Below are positions 18,315 through 26,894 of a stretch of 64,000 nt of DNA, in pieces. Origin of the DNA: Enterovibrio norvegicus FF-33 (GTDB taxonomy: Bacteria > Pseudomonadota > Gammaproteobacteria > Enterobacterales > Vibrionaceae); assembly GCF_000286835.2 (NCBI RefSeq), contig NZ_AJYD02000038.1:2038950-2102949 (forward strand), in the 5' to 3' direction. Each line of letters opens with the position of its first letter. Positions within the stretch are counted from its first letter, which is position 1. Under the pieces are notes generated by a model. The model did no database searches, had not been told where the DNA came from, and was given only the letters and a program-made list of their open reading frames with translations. The position numbers and the translations under genes are program-made.

Positions 18315-20675
18315 ATGAAACATTGGCTACTGTCGCTAACACTGATGCTTTGCACGCCAGCACTTGCCGATTTAAGACTCGATAAAACCGAGTTAATCGA
18401 CATATCGCAAACCAGCATGTTGTTGATCTCCGGGAATAACCTGACCGCTTCCGATGTCATTATCGTCATACGTGCAGATGACACCAAGAACCCTGGATAC
18501 TCAGATCGCGCCAACATCGAGCGTGTGATCCCACAAGGTAGTTTTGAATTGCAGATCCCGTTTGCCAGCTTGCGTACCCCCAGCGGCCGCCAATTGGATC
18601 TCAACAAACTGCAGCAAATCATCGTATTTTCTGGCAACAGTGAGCGCGGTTTCGCTCTGTCCAATGCACGAATTGAAACACCAAAACCACTTGGGGAGAA
18701 TGTGTATGCGTGGGACCTTGGCCCAGTAGGCAGCGCAATATGGCCGGGCTTTCAACCACTCACCATCAAGTCAGGGTTGTTGACGGGACCGGGGCTCAAC
18801 GCCATTGATCGAGGTGCCCGCGCACAAGCTGCTGATGCCCTGACCATTGATGGTATACGTGGTATCGAATCCGCAGCACTCCCTCTGCCCGCAGGAAATT
18901 GGCAAATCACCCTTTGGCTTCGCGATGCCGGCGAGTGGGAATACCTTCCCCATCCACTTCAGCGCAAGATTACTGCCAACGGCGAGCCTGTATTCACTCA
19001 AAACATGTCACCGACTGAATGGATTGAAAACGTCTACCTTGGCCGGCGCAATGTAGATATTTCGCCCAATAGCAGCAGTTGGACACATTATGGCGAACGT
19101 AAAAGTGACCGTGTCACTTTCAACGTTTCCAGTGATGGCAATCCCGTGATCTTGCGGTTAAGTGGCAAAACAACCGATGCCCAGTTTATGAGTGGCATTC
19201 TGGCTGTCCCACAGAGTAACCCGCTGATTTTGGACATGCTCACACGCCAACGCAAAGTATGGTGGGAGAAGAATTGGCCCATCGCAAATTGGAAGAAATG
19301 GCCAACCGGACAACCTCGCCTACAAACCAATACCACAGAAACCAACGTCGCACCGGGTACATCTGCTGTGCTTCAATTTGCGTTTGAACAAGGCAATATT
19401 CCCGGCGCACCCATGGTGATGCTGCGCCAACCCGAGTTGAATGGTGTTTCCATTCCCGCCAATTGGCACTGGAGTCAGTGGCAATTAACGCGGACGCATC
19501 TCTCTTCAACACTGTTAGAGGCAAATGATGACTTTTTACGTTATGGCTTAATGCCAGAAAACGAGGGCGTTGCAATGCCGCGCCGCATGGTTATTCGTGT
19601 CGATGTACCCACCGCAACACCACCCGGTATTTATCACGGAGAACTGTTTGTGATGATGCAAGGTAAAAGCCTAAAGGCACCGTTTTCCATTAACGTGGTC
19701 AATGCGTCTTTGCCTGATATGACCAAACCTGTTGGTATTTATCTTGAACCGTCGGTGCACTTTGGATGGTTTAAGGAGCTCGCCGCCATAAGCCATCAAG
19801 CCACGTTGTGTGATCTCACCTTTTTGAGAACATTGGGACTCACGGGGATCTCACCGCCTTACCCCACGCCACAAAACACCGAGGCACTTCAAGCGTTCGA
19901 GGACATGTCTATCACACTGAATAAAATGGGTTTTCGTGAATCCATGGCCTACACACCCGCGAAACGGCTGACACAATCACTCGGAGCAGGAAATGCAGCC
20001 AATGTGGTAGCGAATATTGAACAGCAACACCAACAACGTCTGCAAAGCACGCCGTATTGGTCAATCGCCGATGAACCGAGCAACCCTGGTAATGTTGATT
20101 TATTTAAAGACATGCATCGTCAGTTTTCTATCTTTGCCCCGTCCGCAAAATTAGCCGGACATTTAAACCATGACAAAGACAGAGAATACCTCTCCATGTT
20201 CGATTTGATTTTGATAAACGACGGCTATGGCGTGGACAAAAACGAAATACAGCAAGCGCAACGGGATGAACGCAAGGTGTGGTTGTATAACTTACCCAAC
20301 CCACGTGCTGCCGCAGGCTTCTACCTTTGGCAGTCGGACGCTGACGGCTTTCTCAAATGGCATGGGCGAATGCCAACCGCCGATCCGTTCGACCCCACTG
20401 ACGGACGAGAATATGATGTGCAGTTTCTCTACCCATCAAAGGAACCTTGTCCTGAAGAACCTGATATCAACATCACGCTCTACGACATCATGGAAGGTAT
20501 TACGGATTATCGCTGGGTGTTATGGCTGCAGAATAAAGCCCAAACGAACCCTGACGCCAAACGTCTTCTGACTCAATTGAAACGTGATGTGCCGGATACA
20601 TGGGAAGCCATGCTAAAAGTCACACCTCAACAAATGGAAACATGGCGCCAACAGATTATTCAACTCGCTCAGTGA
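18315..20675 (+). CDS. secreted DUF4091 glycoside-hydrolase-like protein
   Basis: A 786-residue protein with a clear signal peptide (MKHWLLSLTLMLCTPALA), so it is periplasmic or secreted. The N-terminal half is beta-rich. The C-terminal part (about 470-760) matches DUF4091, with SIADEPSNPGN, FDLILINDGYGVD, VWLYNLPNPR and FYLWQSDADGFLKWHG, a TIM-barrel-like fold in which the DEP motif carries a candidate catalytic acid. It may trim or modify the exported polysaccharide. It follows sypO by 40 bases with GAAGAGGAT as ribosome site and ends before the sypP control region. As far as I know the V. fischeri locus has no such gene between sypO and sypP. Substrate and activity are unknown. Confidence 0.75.
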   Translation: MKHWLLSLTLMLCTPALADLRLDKTELIDISQTSMLLISGNNLTASDVIIVIRADDTKNPGYSDRANIERVIPQGSFELQIPFASLRTPSGRQLDLNKLQQIIVFSGNSERGFALSNARIETPKPLGENVYAWDLGPVGSAIWPGFQPLTIKSGLLTGPGLNAIDRGARAQAADALTIDGIRGIESAALPLPAGNWQITLWLRDAGEWEYLPHPLQRKITANGEPVFTQNMSPTEWIENVYLGRRNVDISPNSSSWTHYGERKSDRVTFNVSSDGNPVILRLSGKTTDAQFMSGILAVPQSNPLILDMLTRQRKVWWEKNWPIANWKKWPTGQPRLQTNTTETNVAPGTSAVLQFAFEQGNIPGAPMVMLRQPELNGVSIPANWHWSQWQLTRTHLSSTLLEANDDFLRYGLMPENEGVAMPRRMVIRVDVPTATPPGIYHGELFVMMQGKSLKAPFSINVVNASLPDMTKPVGIYLEPSVHFGWFKELAAISHQATLCDLTFLRTLGLTGISPPYPTPQNTEALQAFEDMSITLNKMGFRESMAYTPAKRLTQSLGAGNAANVVANIEQQHQQRLQSTPYWSIADEPSNPGNVDLFKDMHRQFSIFAPSAKLAGHLNHDKDREYLSMFDLILINDGYGVDKNEIQQAQRDERKVWLYNLPNPRAAAGFYLWQSDADGFLKWHGRMPTADPFDPTDGREYDVQFLYPSKEPCPEEPDINITLYDIMEGITDYRWVLWLQNKAQTNPDAKRLLTQLKRDVPDTWEAMLKVTPQQMETWRQQIIQLAQ

Positions 20676-20687
20676 CAGTCAAGGCGA

Positions 20688-20702
20688 CTCTCAGAATGAG
20701 AA
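20688..20702 (-). promoter_or_regulatory. SypG-box-like element upstream of sypP
   Basis: On the minus strand TTCTCATTCTGAGAG fits TTCTCA-N3-TG-M-D-W fully. The core TCTCA-GAA-TGAGA is a perfect inverted repeat, so the plus strand also matches with one mismatch. It starts 86 bases before the sypP -24 element. Confidence 0.65.
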
Positions 20703-20706
20703 AACA

Positions 20707-20744
20707 CTAAGCCGGAGAATTTTTTTCCGGCTTAGTTCTTTTTT
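20707..20744 (+). terminator. rho-independent terminator before sypP
   Basis: Perfect 9-bp stem CTAAGCCGG / CCGGCTTAG followed by TTCTTTTTT. It ends the sypM-DUF4091 unit. Confidence 0.88.
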
Positions 20745-20773
20745 AATCAACACATTATACTCACCAAAAAAAG

Positions 20774-20788
20774 TGGCACGTCTTCTGC
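20774..20788 (+). promoter_or_regulatory. sigma-54 promoter of sypP
   Basis: TGGCAC-GTCTT-CTGC is one base off the sigma-54 consensus. The predicted start near 20800 leaves about 30 bases of leader before the ATG at 20830 and makes the TTG at 20803 an unlikely start codon. Confidence 0.8.
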
Positions 20789-20829
20789 AATAACACTCTC
20801 AGTTGTTCGTTTTTTTACTCGAGGTTGTC

Positions 20830-21900
20830 ATGAAGACCATTGTTCAGGTAGTGCAACATCTCAGACCAGGCGGATTAGAAGTGATGGCGTTAGAGCTGAT
20901 GAAGTTCTCTCATCACGGTCACGCAATGAAGATTGTCAGCCTTGAAGGTGATGCAACATCCGCCCTTGCAGCATGGCCTCGTCTTCGCGAGTTTGATAAT
21001 CAGTTGGTGTTCATGAATAAAGCACCGGGGTTCACGCCATCAACAGTGGTCTCACTCAAGCGCCTGCTCACATCGTTAAATGCAGACCTTATCCACACTC
21101 ACCACATTGGTCCGTATTTTTACGGCGGCCTCGCCGCTTTTCTTAGCCGTATCCCTCATGTTCATACCGAGCATGATGCTTGGCATTACAGCAACAAGCG
21201 CCACCAAATGCTGCATCGTATCGTTTCTACATTTGGTAACCCTATTCGCGTTGCCGATGCTGATGTAGTTGCCCACGCCCTCTCTTCAATATCAGGCATG
21301 AATGACATTCGCGTGATCAAAAATGGGGTAGATACGGCGAAATATGTACCAGGTGAAAAAACTGCTGCACGCGTTGCGATGCAACTGCCCACCCACGTAA
21401 AAATGGTAGGAGCAAGCGGACGTCTTGAGGAAGTTAAAGGACACGGCGTGTTGATTTCCGCCATGGCCGAGTTACCTAGCCACATTCACCTCGCCATTGC
21501 AGGTTCTGGCTCAATGGAAATGCAGTTAAAAGATAAGGCCAAATCCTTGAACCTGAGCGATCGCATTCACTTTCTCGGTCATGTCGAAAACATGCCGCAG
21601 TTCTACCAATCACTCGATTTATTTTGCCTGCCGTCTTTCAATGAAGGGTTTCCGCTTGCCCCATTGGAAGCCCAAGCCTGTGGTATTCCGACTGCCGTGA
21701 CCAACGTTGGCGGTGCAGTAGAAACACTGTGCCCCGAATCAGGGCTGATACTCAAAGCCGGTGACGCAAATGATATGGCGGAAAAAATCATCACCCGAAT
21801 TCATGGTGTCAAATCATCAAACCCACGCGCATTTATCTCGAAACACGCAGACGTACGCACCATGGCACATGCCTACGATTCTCTCGCAGAGGGTCTATAA
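20830..21900 (+). CDS. sypP: family 4 glycosyltransferase, SypP-like
   Basis: A 356-residue GT-B glycosyltransferase. It begins MKTIVQVVQHLRPGGLEVMALEL, then DLIHTHHIGPYFYG, VHTEHDAWHY, RVIKNGVDTAKY, GASGRLEEVKGHGVL and the donor motif FNEGFPLAPLEAQACGIPTAVTNVGG. The ATG at 20830 has GAGG at 20821-20824; an in-frame TTG at 20803 would start almost at the transcription start and inside a poor context, so it is rejected. It is the first gene of the sypP-sypQ-sypR unit under the sigma-54 promoter at 20774, and is separated from sypQ by one base. Confidence 0.83.
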   Translation: MKTIVQVVQHLRPGGLEVMALELMKFSHHGHAMKIVSLEGDATSALAAWPRLREFDNQLVFMNKAPGFTPSTVVSLKRLLTSLNADLIHTHHIGPYFYGGLAAFLSRIPHVHTEHDAWHYSNKRHQMLHRIVSTFGNPIRVADADVVAHALSSISGMNDIRVIKNGVDTAKYVPGEKTAARVAMQLPTHVKMVGASGRLEEVKGHGVLISAMAELPSHIHLAIAGSGSMEMQLKDKAKSLNLSDRIHFLGHVENMPQFYQSLDLFCLPSFNEGFPLAPLEAQACGIPTAVTNVGGAVETLCPESGLILKAGDANDMAEKIITRIHGVKSSNPRAFISKHADVRTMAHAYDSLAEGL

Positions 21901-21901
21901 C

Positions 21902-23134
21902 ATGACACATGAACTGATTTTCTGGCTTACGGCCATCAGCATATTTTTGGTGATATACCATCACCTCGGCTATCCCCTACTGCTAAAACTGCTGGTGCGC
22001 CGTCCTTCTTCTAACGAAGAAAATACACACGAAGGAACGCCTGCTCGAGGCTACCGTGAAAGTGTTGCAGATAGCGACTTGCCGACCATTAGTGTCCTGA
22101 TGCCAGCTTACAACGAAGCAAACTGGATCGCAGACAAGATCCGTAACCTCGCAGCACTGGATTACCCAAGCAACAAGTTACAGGTGATATTGGCCTGTGA
22201 TGGATGCAGTGACGATACCGCAAACATCGCCCGCCAAACTGCCGCGGAGGCGCTGTGTGCTCACCTTAATGTCACGGTGATTGAATATACAGAGAACGCA
22301 GGAAAAGTCGCGGTGATCAATACCACCATGCCGCAAATCAAATCGGACATTGTGGCGTTCAGTGATATCTCGGCGCTGATTTCTATCGATGCGTTCTACA
22401 TCGCGGCTCGCCATTTTCAAGACCCAACAGTCGGTGTGTTGAACAGCCGTTACTGCTTGCTTAACCCCGCCGAAGGAGAGCAAAAATACTGGGATTATCA
22501 AAGCAAAATCCAGAGCAATGAAGCTCAACTGGGTTCATCGCTTGGTGCACATGGCGCGTTGTATTTCATTCGAGGCCATCTGTTTACACCATTAGCGCAA
22601 GACACCATCAATGATGATTTCGTGTTGCCAATGCAAATCGTGGAAAAAGGCTTTCGTGCTGATGTCCACGATGCGATTCAAGCCGTAGAGCTTGAGCCAA
22701 CCAATGCACATCAAGATTTTCGCCGCCGCCTCCGTATTGGCGCGGGGAACTGCCAACAACTTCTGCGTCTTTTTCGTTTACTCAACCCTGCGCGTGGTGG
22801 CATCGCCTTCACGTTCGCATCAGGAAAAGGTTTGCGAGTATTGATGCCCTTTTTCATGCTAACCGCTTTGTTGGGTAGCGCACTGCTTGCACCATCAAAT
22901 GGGTTCTTTGCCCTTGCGGTGCTCGGTCAAATCTTCATCTATCTTGCGGTGGGTTTTTGGCACCTTTCGGGCTATCAGCCCAAAGGCAGTATCGCGAAAT
23001 CGCTGGTGTATTTGGTTACAGGACACACCGCCAATTTCATCGGTACGTTACGTTACATCACAGGCTTAGAGACAGGGAAATGGACCCGCATCTCTGAGGT
23101 GTCGAAGAATACTCACAAGGAAGCATCAAAATGA
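21902..23134 (+). CDS. sypQ: membrane family 2 glycosyltransferase, SypQ-like
   Basis: A 410-residue processive-type GT2 enzyme. TM1 is at the N-terminus (ELIFWLTAISIFLVIYH), the catalytic domain has VLMPAYNEANWIADKI, ACDGCSDDT, AFSDISALI, NDDFVLPMQI and a Q-x2-RW-like CQQLLRLF, and two to three TM helices follow (VLMPFFMLTALLGSALL, LAVLGQIFIYLAVGFW). It probably adds a sugar at the cytoplasmic membrane face. The frame is open further upstream but the ATG at 21902, one base after the sypP stop, yields the normal family N-terminus. Four-base overlap with sypR. Confidence 0.83.
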   Translation: MTHELIFWLTAISIFLVIYHHLGYPLLLKLLVRRPSSNEENTHEGTPARGYRESVADSDLPTISVLMPAYNEANWIADKIRNLAALDYPSNKLQVILACDGCSDDTANIARQTAAEALCAHLNVTVIEYTENAGKVAVINTTMPQIKSDIVAFSDISALISIDAFYIAARHFQDPTVGVLNSRYCLLNPAEGEQKYWDYQSKIQSNEAQLGSSLGAHGALYFIRGHLFTPLAQDTINDDFVLPMQIVEKGFRADVHDAIQAVELEPTNAHQDFRRRLRIGAGNCQQLLRLFRLLNPARGGIAFTFASGKGLRVLMPFFMLTALLGSALLAPSNGFFALAVLGQIFIYLAVGFWHLSGYQPKGSIAKSLVYLVTGHTANFIGTLRYITGLETGKWTRISEVSKNTHKEASK

Positions 23135-23796
23135 ATCTCATCATGAATTTGAACGCGAACGTGAACAGCGACATCAACCCCATCACAGCGAAAGCAAAAC
23201 GTGGATTCGACATTTTCTTTGCTTTAATTGGACTGGGGCTAACCCTTCCGCTGTTTCCTCTGATTGCGCTTGCTATCAAGATCGACAGCCGTGGTCCGGT
23301 ATTCTTTAGCCAAATGCGTATCGGTCGTGCGTTACCTGACAGAAGTCTGATTTTTGAAATGCTGAAGTTCCGCACCATGCGTACCGATGCCGAAAGCGTT
23401 TCTGGTGCAACATGGGCGACCAAAACGGACCCTCGTGTCACACGCATTGGTCGTTTTCTAAGAAAAACACGCTTGGATGAAATCCCACAATTTATCAATG
23501 TACTCGTAGGTGATATGTCACTGATCGGCCCACGCCCTGAACGTCCAGGTTTCTACCAAAAGCTGGAAAACGCTATCCCTTACTTTGCAGAGCGTACATA
23601 CGGCGTAACACCAGGTATCACGGGTCTAGCGCAAGTTAATCAAGGCTACGACACTTGTATTGACGATGTGCGATCTAAAGTGGGATACGACCACTCTTAT
23701 GCATTGGCGCTTTCATCACCAATAACGTGGTTCAAGATGGATTGCTACATCATGGTTCGTACTATTGTCGTGATGGTGTGTGGTAGAGGCCAGTAA
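23131..23796 (+). CDS. sypR: undecaprenyl-phosphate sugar-1-phosphate transferase, SypR-like
   Basis: A 221-residue initiating transferase of the WcaJ/RfbP C-terminal type. It has an N-terminal hydrophobic hairpin (GFDIFFALIGLGLTLPLFPLIALAI), then KFRTMRTDAE, RKTRLDEIPQFINVLVGDMSLIGPRPERPGF and a C-terminal GITGLAQVNQGYD. It transfers a hexose-1-phosphate to undecaprenyl phosphate to begin the repeat unit. Last gene of the locus, as in V. fischeri, followed by a strong terminator at 23840. Confidence 0.9.
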   Translation: MNLIMNLNANVNSDINPITAKAKRGFDIFFALIGLGLTLPLFPLIALAIKIDSRGPVFFSQMRIGRALPDRSLIFEMLKFRTMRTDAESVSGATWATKTDPRVTRIGRFLRKTRLDEIPQFINVLVGDMSLIGPRPERPGFYQKLENAIPYFAERTYGVTPGITGLAQVNQGYDTCIDDVRSKVGYDHSYALALSSPITWFKMDCYIMVRTIVVMVCGRGQ

Positions 23797-23839
23797 CCCC
23801 AAAGGCGGTCATTCATACATTTGATTCATCACAAAAAAC

Positions 23840-23881
23840 GCCGTTTCCCTTCGCGAAAAAGCGAGCCGGAAACGGCCTTTT
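23840..23881 (+). terminator. bidirectional rho-independent terminator after sypR
   Basis: Stem GCCGTTTCC / GGAAACGGC (23840-23848 with 23868-23876), with an inner TCGC/GCGA stem, followed by CTTTTC. On the minus strand the same stem is followed by GTTTTTTG, so it can also end the convergent DUF4399 gene. Confidence 0.85.
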
Positions 23882-23931
23882 CATGCGTACACAATTGACG
23901 CTAGCAGGTCATTGAGATGACTTAATTTAGG

Positions 23932-24357
23932 TTACTGAACATTAATGGTGATTTTTTGAGAGAGAACGGGTTTGTCATGGGGGATATGCACAAAATCCGC
24001 CAGCAACAATTGTAGTGTGTGCTTACCTTTAGGCAATGTCAGCAGGGTTTCAGTTTGCCCTCCCCCAAAGTGCTTCACATTATCATTGGCGGGTAGCGGT
24101 AAGGCAAAATCCACCAGCGAATCGACATCAATCAGCAGGTGATGGTGACCCGAGTTGGGTTGATTGTCACCCGCAGGTGCGACATCCATGCCTTTTAACC
24201 CAAACACCACTTTGAAGGTCTCAGGTACAGTTTCACCATCTTTGGGTTGCACAAAATACACATCTGCACCGGCAGCAGAAGGCGTAGCCGCGAGTAACGA
24301 TGAAGGCAGAAGCGAAGCGGTTACAAGCAATAGCGATGAGAGCAATGCATGTTTCAT
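23932..24357 (-). CDS. secreted DUF4399 protein
   Basis: A 141-residue protein with a signal peptide (MKHALLSSLLLVTASLLPSSLLAA). The mature part fits DUF4399: DVYFVQPKDGETVPETF, VVFGLKGMDVAPAG, SGHHHLLID and FGGGQTETLLTLPKGKHTLQLLLADF. The SGHHH histidine cluster could bind a metal, but no function is established to my knowledge. It is a single minus-strand gene between the syp terminator and the CoA-disulfide reductase. Confidence 0.75.
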   Translation of the reverse strand: MKHALLSSLLLVTASLLPSSLLAATPSAAGADVYFVQPKDGETVPETFKVVFGLKGMDVAPAGDNQPNSGHHHLLIDVDSLVDFALPLPANDNVKHFGGGQTETLLTLPKGKHTLQLLLADFVHIPHDKPVLSQKITINVQ

Positions 24358-24441
24358 AATGTTCCCTTAATAACGCTGTCTAACAGCTTTCAGCATGACT
24401 GATGTTTGGAAGGGATAAGTGTCAGGATATGGGACTTTTCC

Positions 24442-24469
24442 AAAAAAATACCGCCCTATCTTAGGGCGG
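24442..24469 (-). terminator. rho-independent terminator after the CoA-disulfide reductase gene
   Basis: On the minus strand an 8-bp stem CCGCCCTA / TAGGGCGG with a three-base loop is followed by TATTTTTTT. It lies between the reductase stop and the DUF4399 start. Confidence 0.85.
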
Positions 24470-24537
24470 CATGGTGAATCATTCTTCAGGGGTCAGTTAA
24501 CGCGATGTCATCCGCCATGAGGCGTAACATTGAAACG

Positions 24538-26205
24538 TTAGCATTGAGACGTTTTCCACGTGCGATACCCACCAATGAGGTTTTTCACTATAAAGCCACT
24601 GTTCGCCAATTGGCGATAGGCCACGTTTCCGCGCAAGCCCACCTGACACGCCACAATGATTTCTTTGTCTTTCGGCAGTTCATTCATACGCCCGCGAAGT
24701 TGATCAACGGGGATATTAATAGCGCCGGGGAATGTACCGACCGACTCAAGCTCACCCGGATTACGCACATCTAACAGGACTTGGTCGGCGGTTAAATTCG
24801 CCAACGCATCATAATGAATGCCATTAACGTCGCCTTTCATCACGTTGGTTGCCACAAACGCCGCCTGATTAATCACATCTTTCGCGCTGCCATAAGGGGG
24901 GGCATACGTCAGCTCTACATGTTGTAGCTGTTCAACGGTCATACCCGCGCGCTGTGCAACCGCCAAGATATCAATGCGTTTATCAACGCCATCTTTACCA
25001 ATAGCTTGCGCACCCAGAATTTTGCCAGATTCTGGCGAGAACAGCAGTTTCAGTGATACCACTTCCGCACCCGGATAATAGCTCGCATGGCTGGCTGTGT
25101 GCACATAGACTTTCTCATACGCCATTTCATCACGCCTGAGTTGCTTCTCATTCTTACCGGTTGAAGCGACAGCCAAATCAAACACTTTACAAATCGCCGT
25201 ACCTTGCGTGCCTTTGTAGGTTTCGTGTGCGCCTAACATGTTGTCTGCCGCCATACGTCCTTGACGGTTTGCTGGGCCAGCAAGTGGCACCACGGTTTGC
25301 TTACCTGTCAAAAAGTCTTTTTCTTCGATGGCGTCACCCACGGCATAGATAAACGGATCGCTGGTTTGCATTTCATCATTCACCCAAATGCCGCCAAGCT
25401 CGCCAATTCTTAGTCCCGTGGCGCGCGCCAATGTGGTTTCAGGGCGAACGCCAATCGCCATGATCAATAACTCGGTGTTCAAGCTCTCACCGTTACTCAA
25501 TTGCAGTGTGAGTGCGCCACGTTCTGCGTCATCTGCTGCTGCCTGAAACTCTGCCGATTGCAACGCAACCCCCAAACGCAAATCAATATCTTTTGCGCGA
25601 ATTTCTTGATGAACAAATCCTGCCATTTCTTTGTCTACTGGCGTCATGACCTGATCGGCCATTTCAACCAATGCAGTTTCAATGCCTAATTGATGAAACG
25701 CTTCCATCATCTCCAAACCAATAAAGCCACCACCAATCACTGTCGCATGCTTAGGCTGGTTATGTGTGATAGAAGTAAGGATCTTGTCCATGTCTGGAAT
25801 ATTGCGAAGCGAGAAAGTAAGCGGGTTATCAATACCGGGAATAGGCGGTACAACAGGGCTCGCGCCGGGGCTGAGAAGCAAGAAGTCATAACTTTCCGAG
25901 TACTCAGTGTCGTCGAGCAAATTTTTAACAGTAACGGTTTTAGCTTCACGTTGAATACTGATGACTTCGTTCATCACGCGGACATCCACGTTGAATCGCG
26001 ATAGGAAACTTTCAGGGGTTTGCAGAAGAAGCTTGGCTCGGTCTTTAATGTCTCCGCCAATATGATATGGCAAACCACAGTTCGCAAACGACACAAAGGG
26101 GCCGCGCTCAAACATAATGATCTCAGCACTTTCACTCAATCGACGGGCACGTGCCGCGGCTGAGGCTCCACCTGCAACGCCGCCAATAATAAGGATCTTC
26201 GCCAT
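24538..26205 (-). CDS. CoA-disulfide reductase-rhodanese fusion (CoADR-Rhd)
   Basis: A 555-residue flavoprotein. The N-terminus has the FAD motif GGVAGGASAAARARR and the single redox cysteine C43 in FANCGLPYH, the signature of CoA-disulfide/persulfide reductases and Npx-type enzymes. The NAD motif is VIGGGFIGLEMMEA and the dimerisation domain has THPPYGSAKD-like YAPPYGSAKD. From about residue 460 a rhodanese domain follows (LLDVRNPGELESVGTFPGA) with active cysteine in VACQVGLRGN. Fusions of this type reduce CoA persulfides or disulfides with NAD(P)H and handle sulfane sulfur. The divergent YeeE/YedE genes fit that role. Start at 26205 keeps the FAD motif at residue 8. Confidence 0.88.
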   Translation of the reverse strand: MAKILIIGGVAGGASAAARARRLSESAEIIMFERGPFVSFANCGLPYHIGGDIKDRAKLLLQTPESFLSRFNVDVRVMNEVISIQREAKTVTVKNLLDDTEYSESYDFLLLSPGASPVVPPIPGIDNPLTFSLRNIPDMDKILTSITHNQPKHATVIGGGFIGLEMMEAFHQLGIETALVEMADQVMTPVDKEMAGFVHQEIRAKDIDLRLGVALQSAEFQAAADDAERGALTLQLSNGESLNTELLIMAIGVRPETTLARATGLRIGELGGIWVNDEMQTSDPFIYAVGDAIEEKDFLTGKQTVVPLAGPANRQGRMAADNMLGAHETYKGTQGTAICKVFDLAVASTGKNEKQLRRDEMAYEKVYVHTASHASYYPGAEVVSLKLLFSPESGKILGAQAIGKDGVDKRIDILAVAQRAGMTVEQLQHVELTYAPPYGSAKDVINQAAFVATNVMKGDVNGIHYDALANLTADQVLLDVRNPGELESVGTFPGAINIPVDQLRGRMNELPKDKEIIVACQVGLRGNVAYRQLANSGFIVKNLIGGYRTWKTSQC

Positions 26206-26359
26206 AACTCACTCCTGTGTTTCTCCACCGACGAATGCATCGTGGTATCGAAAAATGATACATAAACAAAACTGGGGGACTCGTCGTTTTCTGTCAGTAC
26301 GAGCCAATAACTGCTACATTATATTAGATTAAACTCATATACAACACTCTAAATTAGCA

Positions 26360-26387
26360 TTGACTTAAATAAAGATCGTCGTATGAT
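26360..26387 (+). promoter_or_regulatory. sigma-70-type promoter of the YeeE/YedE pair
   Basis: TTGACT (26360-26365) and TATGAT (26382-26387) with a 16-base spacer. Transcription would begin near 26394. Confidence 0.6.
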
Positions 26388-26400
26388 TAATATCATCATA

Positions 26401-26418
26401 AACGCATATGTATGTGTT
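26401..26418. promoter_or_regulatory. palindromic operator candidate before the YeeE/YedE pair
   Basis: AACGCATA-TG-TATGTGTT is an 8-2-8 inverted repeat with one mismatch, just downstream of the predicted transcription start and 26 bases before the start codon. The location suits a repressor such as the ArsR-type persulfide sensors (BigR/SqrR) often linked to these genes, but no regulator gene is nearby. Confidence 0.45.
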
Positions 26419-26444
26419 TAATTGAAGAAAATCAGGGAGTAGTT

Positions 26445-26885
26445 ATGTCGTTTCAGATCCCTTGGGATACGTTCTCTTGGAGCCCATTGCTCGGTGGAAT
26501 GCTACTGGGCGTTTCAGGGTTGGTACTGCTCACTTTCAACGGGCGTATTGCCGGAATCAGTGGCATAGTCGGTGGGTTGCTCAAACCACGAAAATCCGAA
26601 TTCTCTTGGCGCTTGTTGTTTCTTAGCGGCATGGTTATCGCGGGTTTGACTGCCCCTCTGCTCGGATTTGAATACCCAGACTTGTCTTCTCTCACACCAA
26701 GCATTTCGCCGATGATGGCAGTTCTCGCGGGCTTGCTGGTCGGCATCGGGACTCGGCTTGCCAATGGCTGTACCAGTGGTCATGGAATTTGCGGTATGGG
26801 TCGGTTATCTAAACGTTCCATCGCCGCCACGCTAATTTTTATGACGGCAGCGTTTGTCACCGTATTTTTACGTCTTCACGCCTAG
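26445..26885 (+). CDS. YeeE/YedE family sulfur-transport half protein (first half)
   Basis: A 146-residue membrane protein with about four TM helices and the conserved cysteine motif NGCTSGHGICG at its centre, as in the YeeE/YedE (DUF395, PmpA/PmpB) proteins that move thiosulfate or sulfane sulfur across the inner membrane. The ATG at 26445 has AGGGAG at 26434-26439; the frame is open back to 26412 but that start has no ribosome site. The second half follows after nine bases, so the two probably form one transporter. Confidence 0.83.
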   Translation: MSFQIPWDTFSWSPLLGGMLLGVSGLVLLTFNGRIAGISGIVGGLLKPRKSEFSWRLLFLSGMVIAGLTAPLLGFEYPDLSSLTPSISPMMAVLAGLLVGIGTRLANGCTSGHGICGMGRLSKRSIAATLIFMTAAFVTVFLRLHA

Positions 26886-26894
26886 GAGGTTTCT

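Noticed and set aside
20803..20829. In-frame TTG upstream start for sypP.
   Set aside because: It lies about three bases from the predicted sigma-54 transcription start and has no ribosome site; ATG at 20830 has GAGG.
21761..21901. Extended N-terminus of the sypQ frame overlapping sypP.
   Set aside because: The family N-terminal membrane helix begins right after ATG 21902, one base past the sypP stop.
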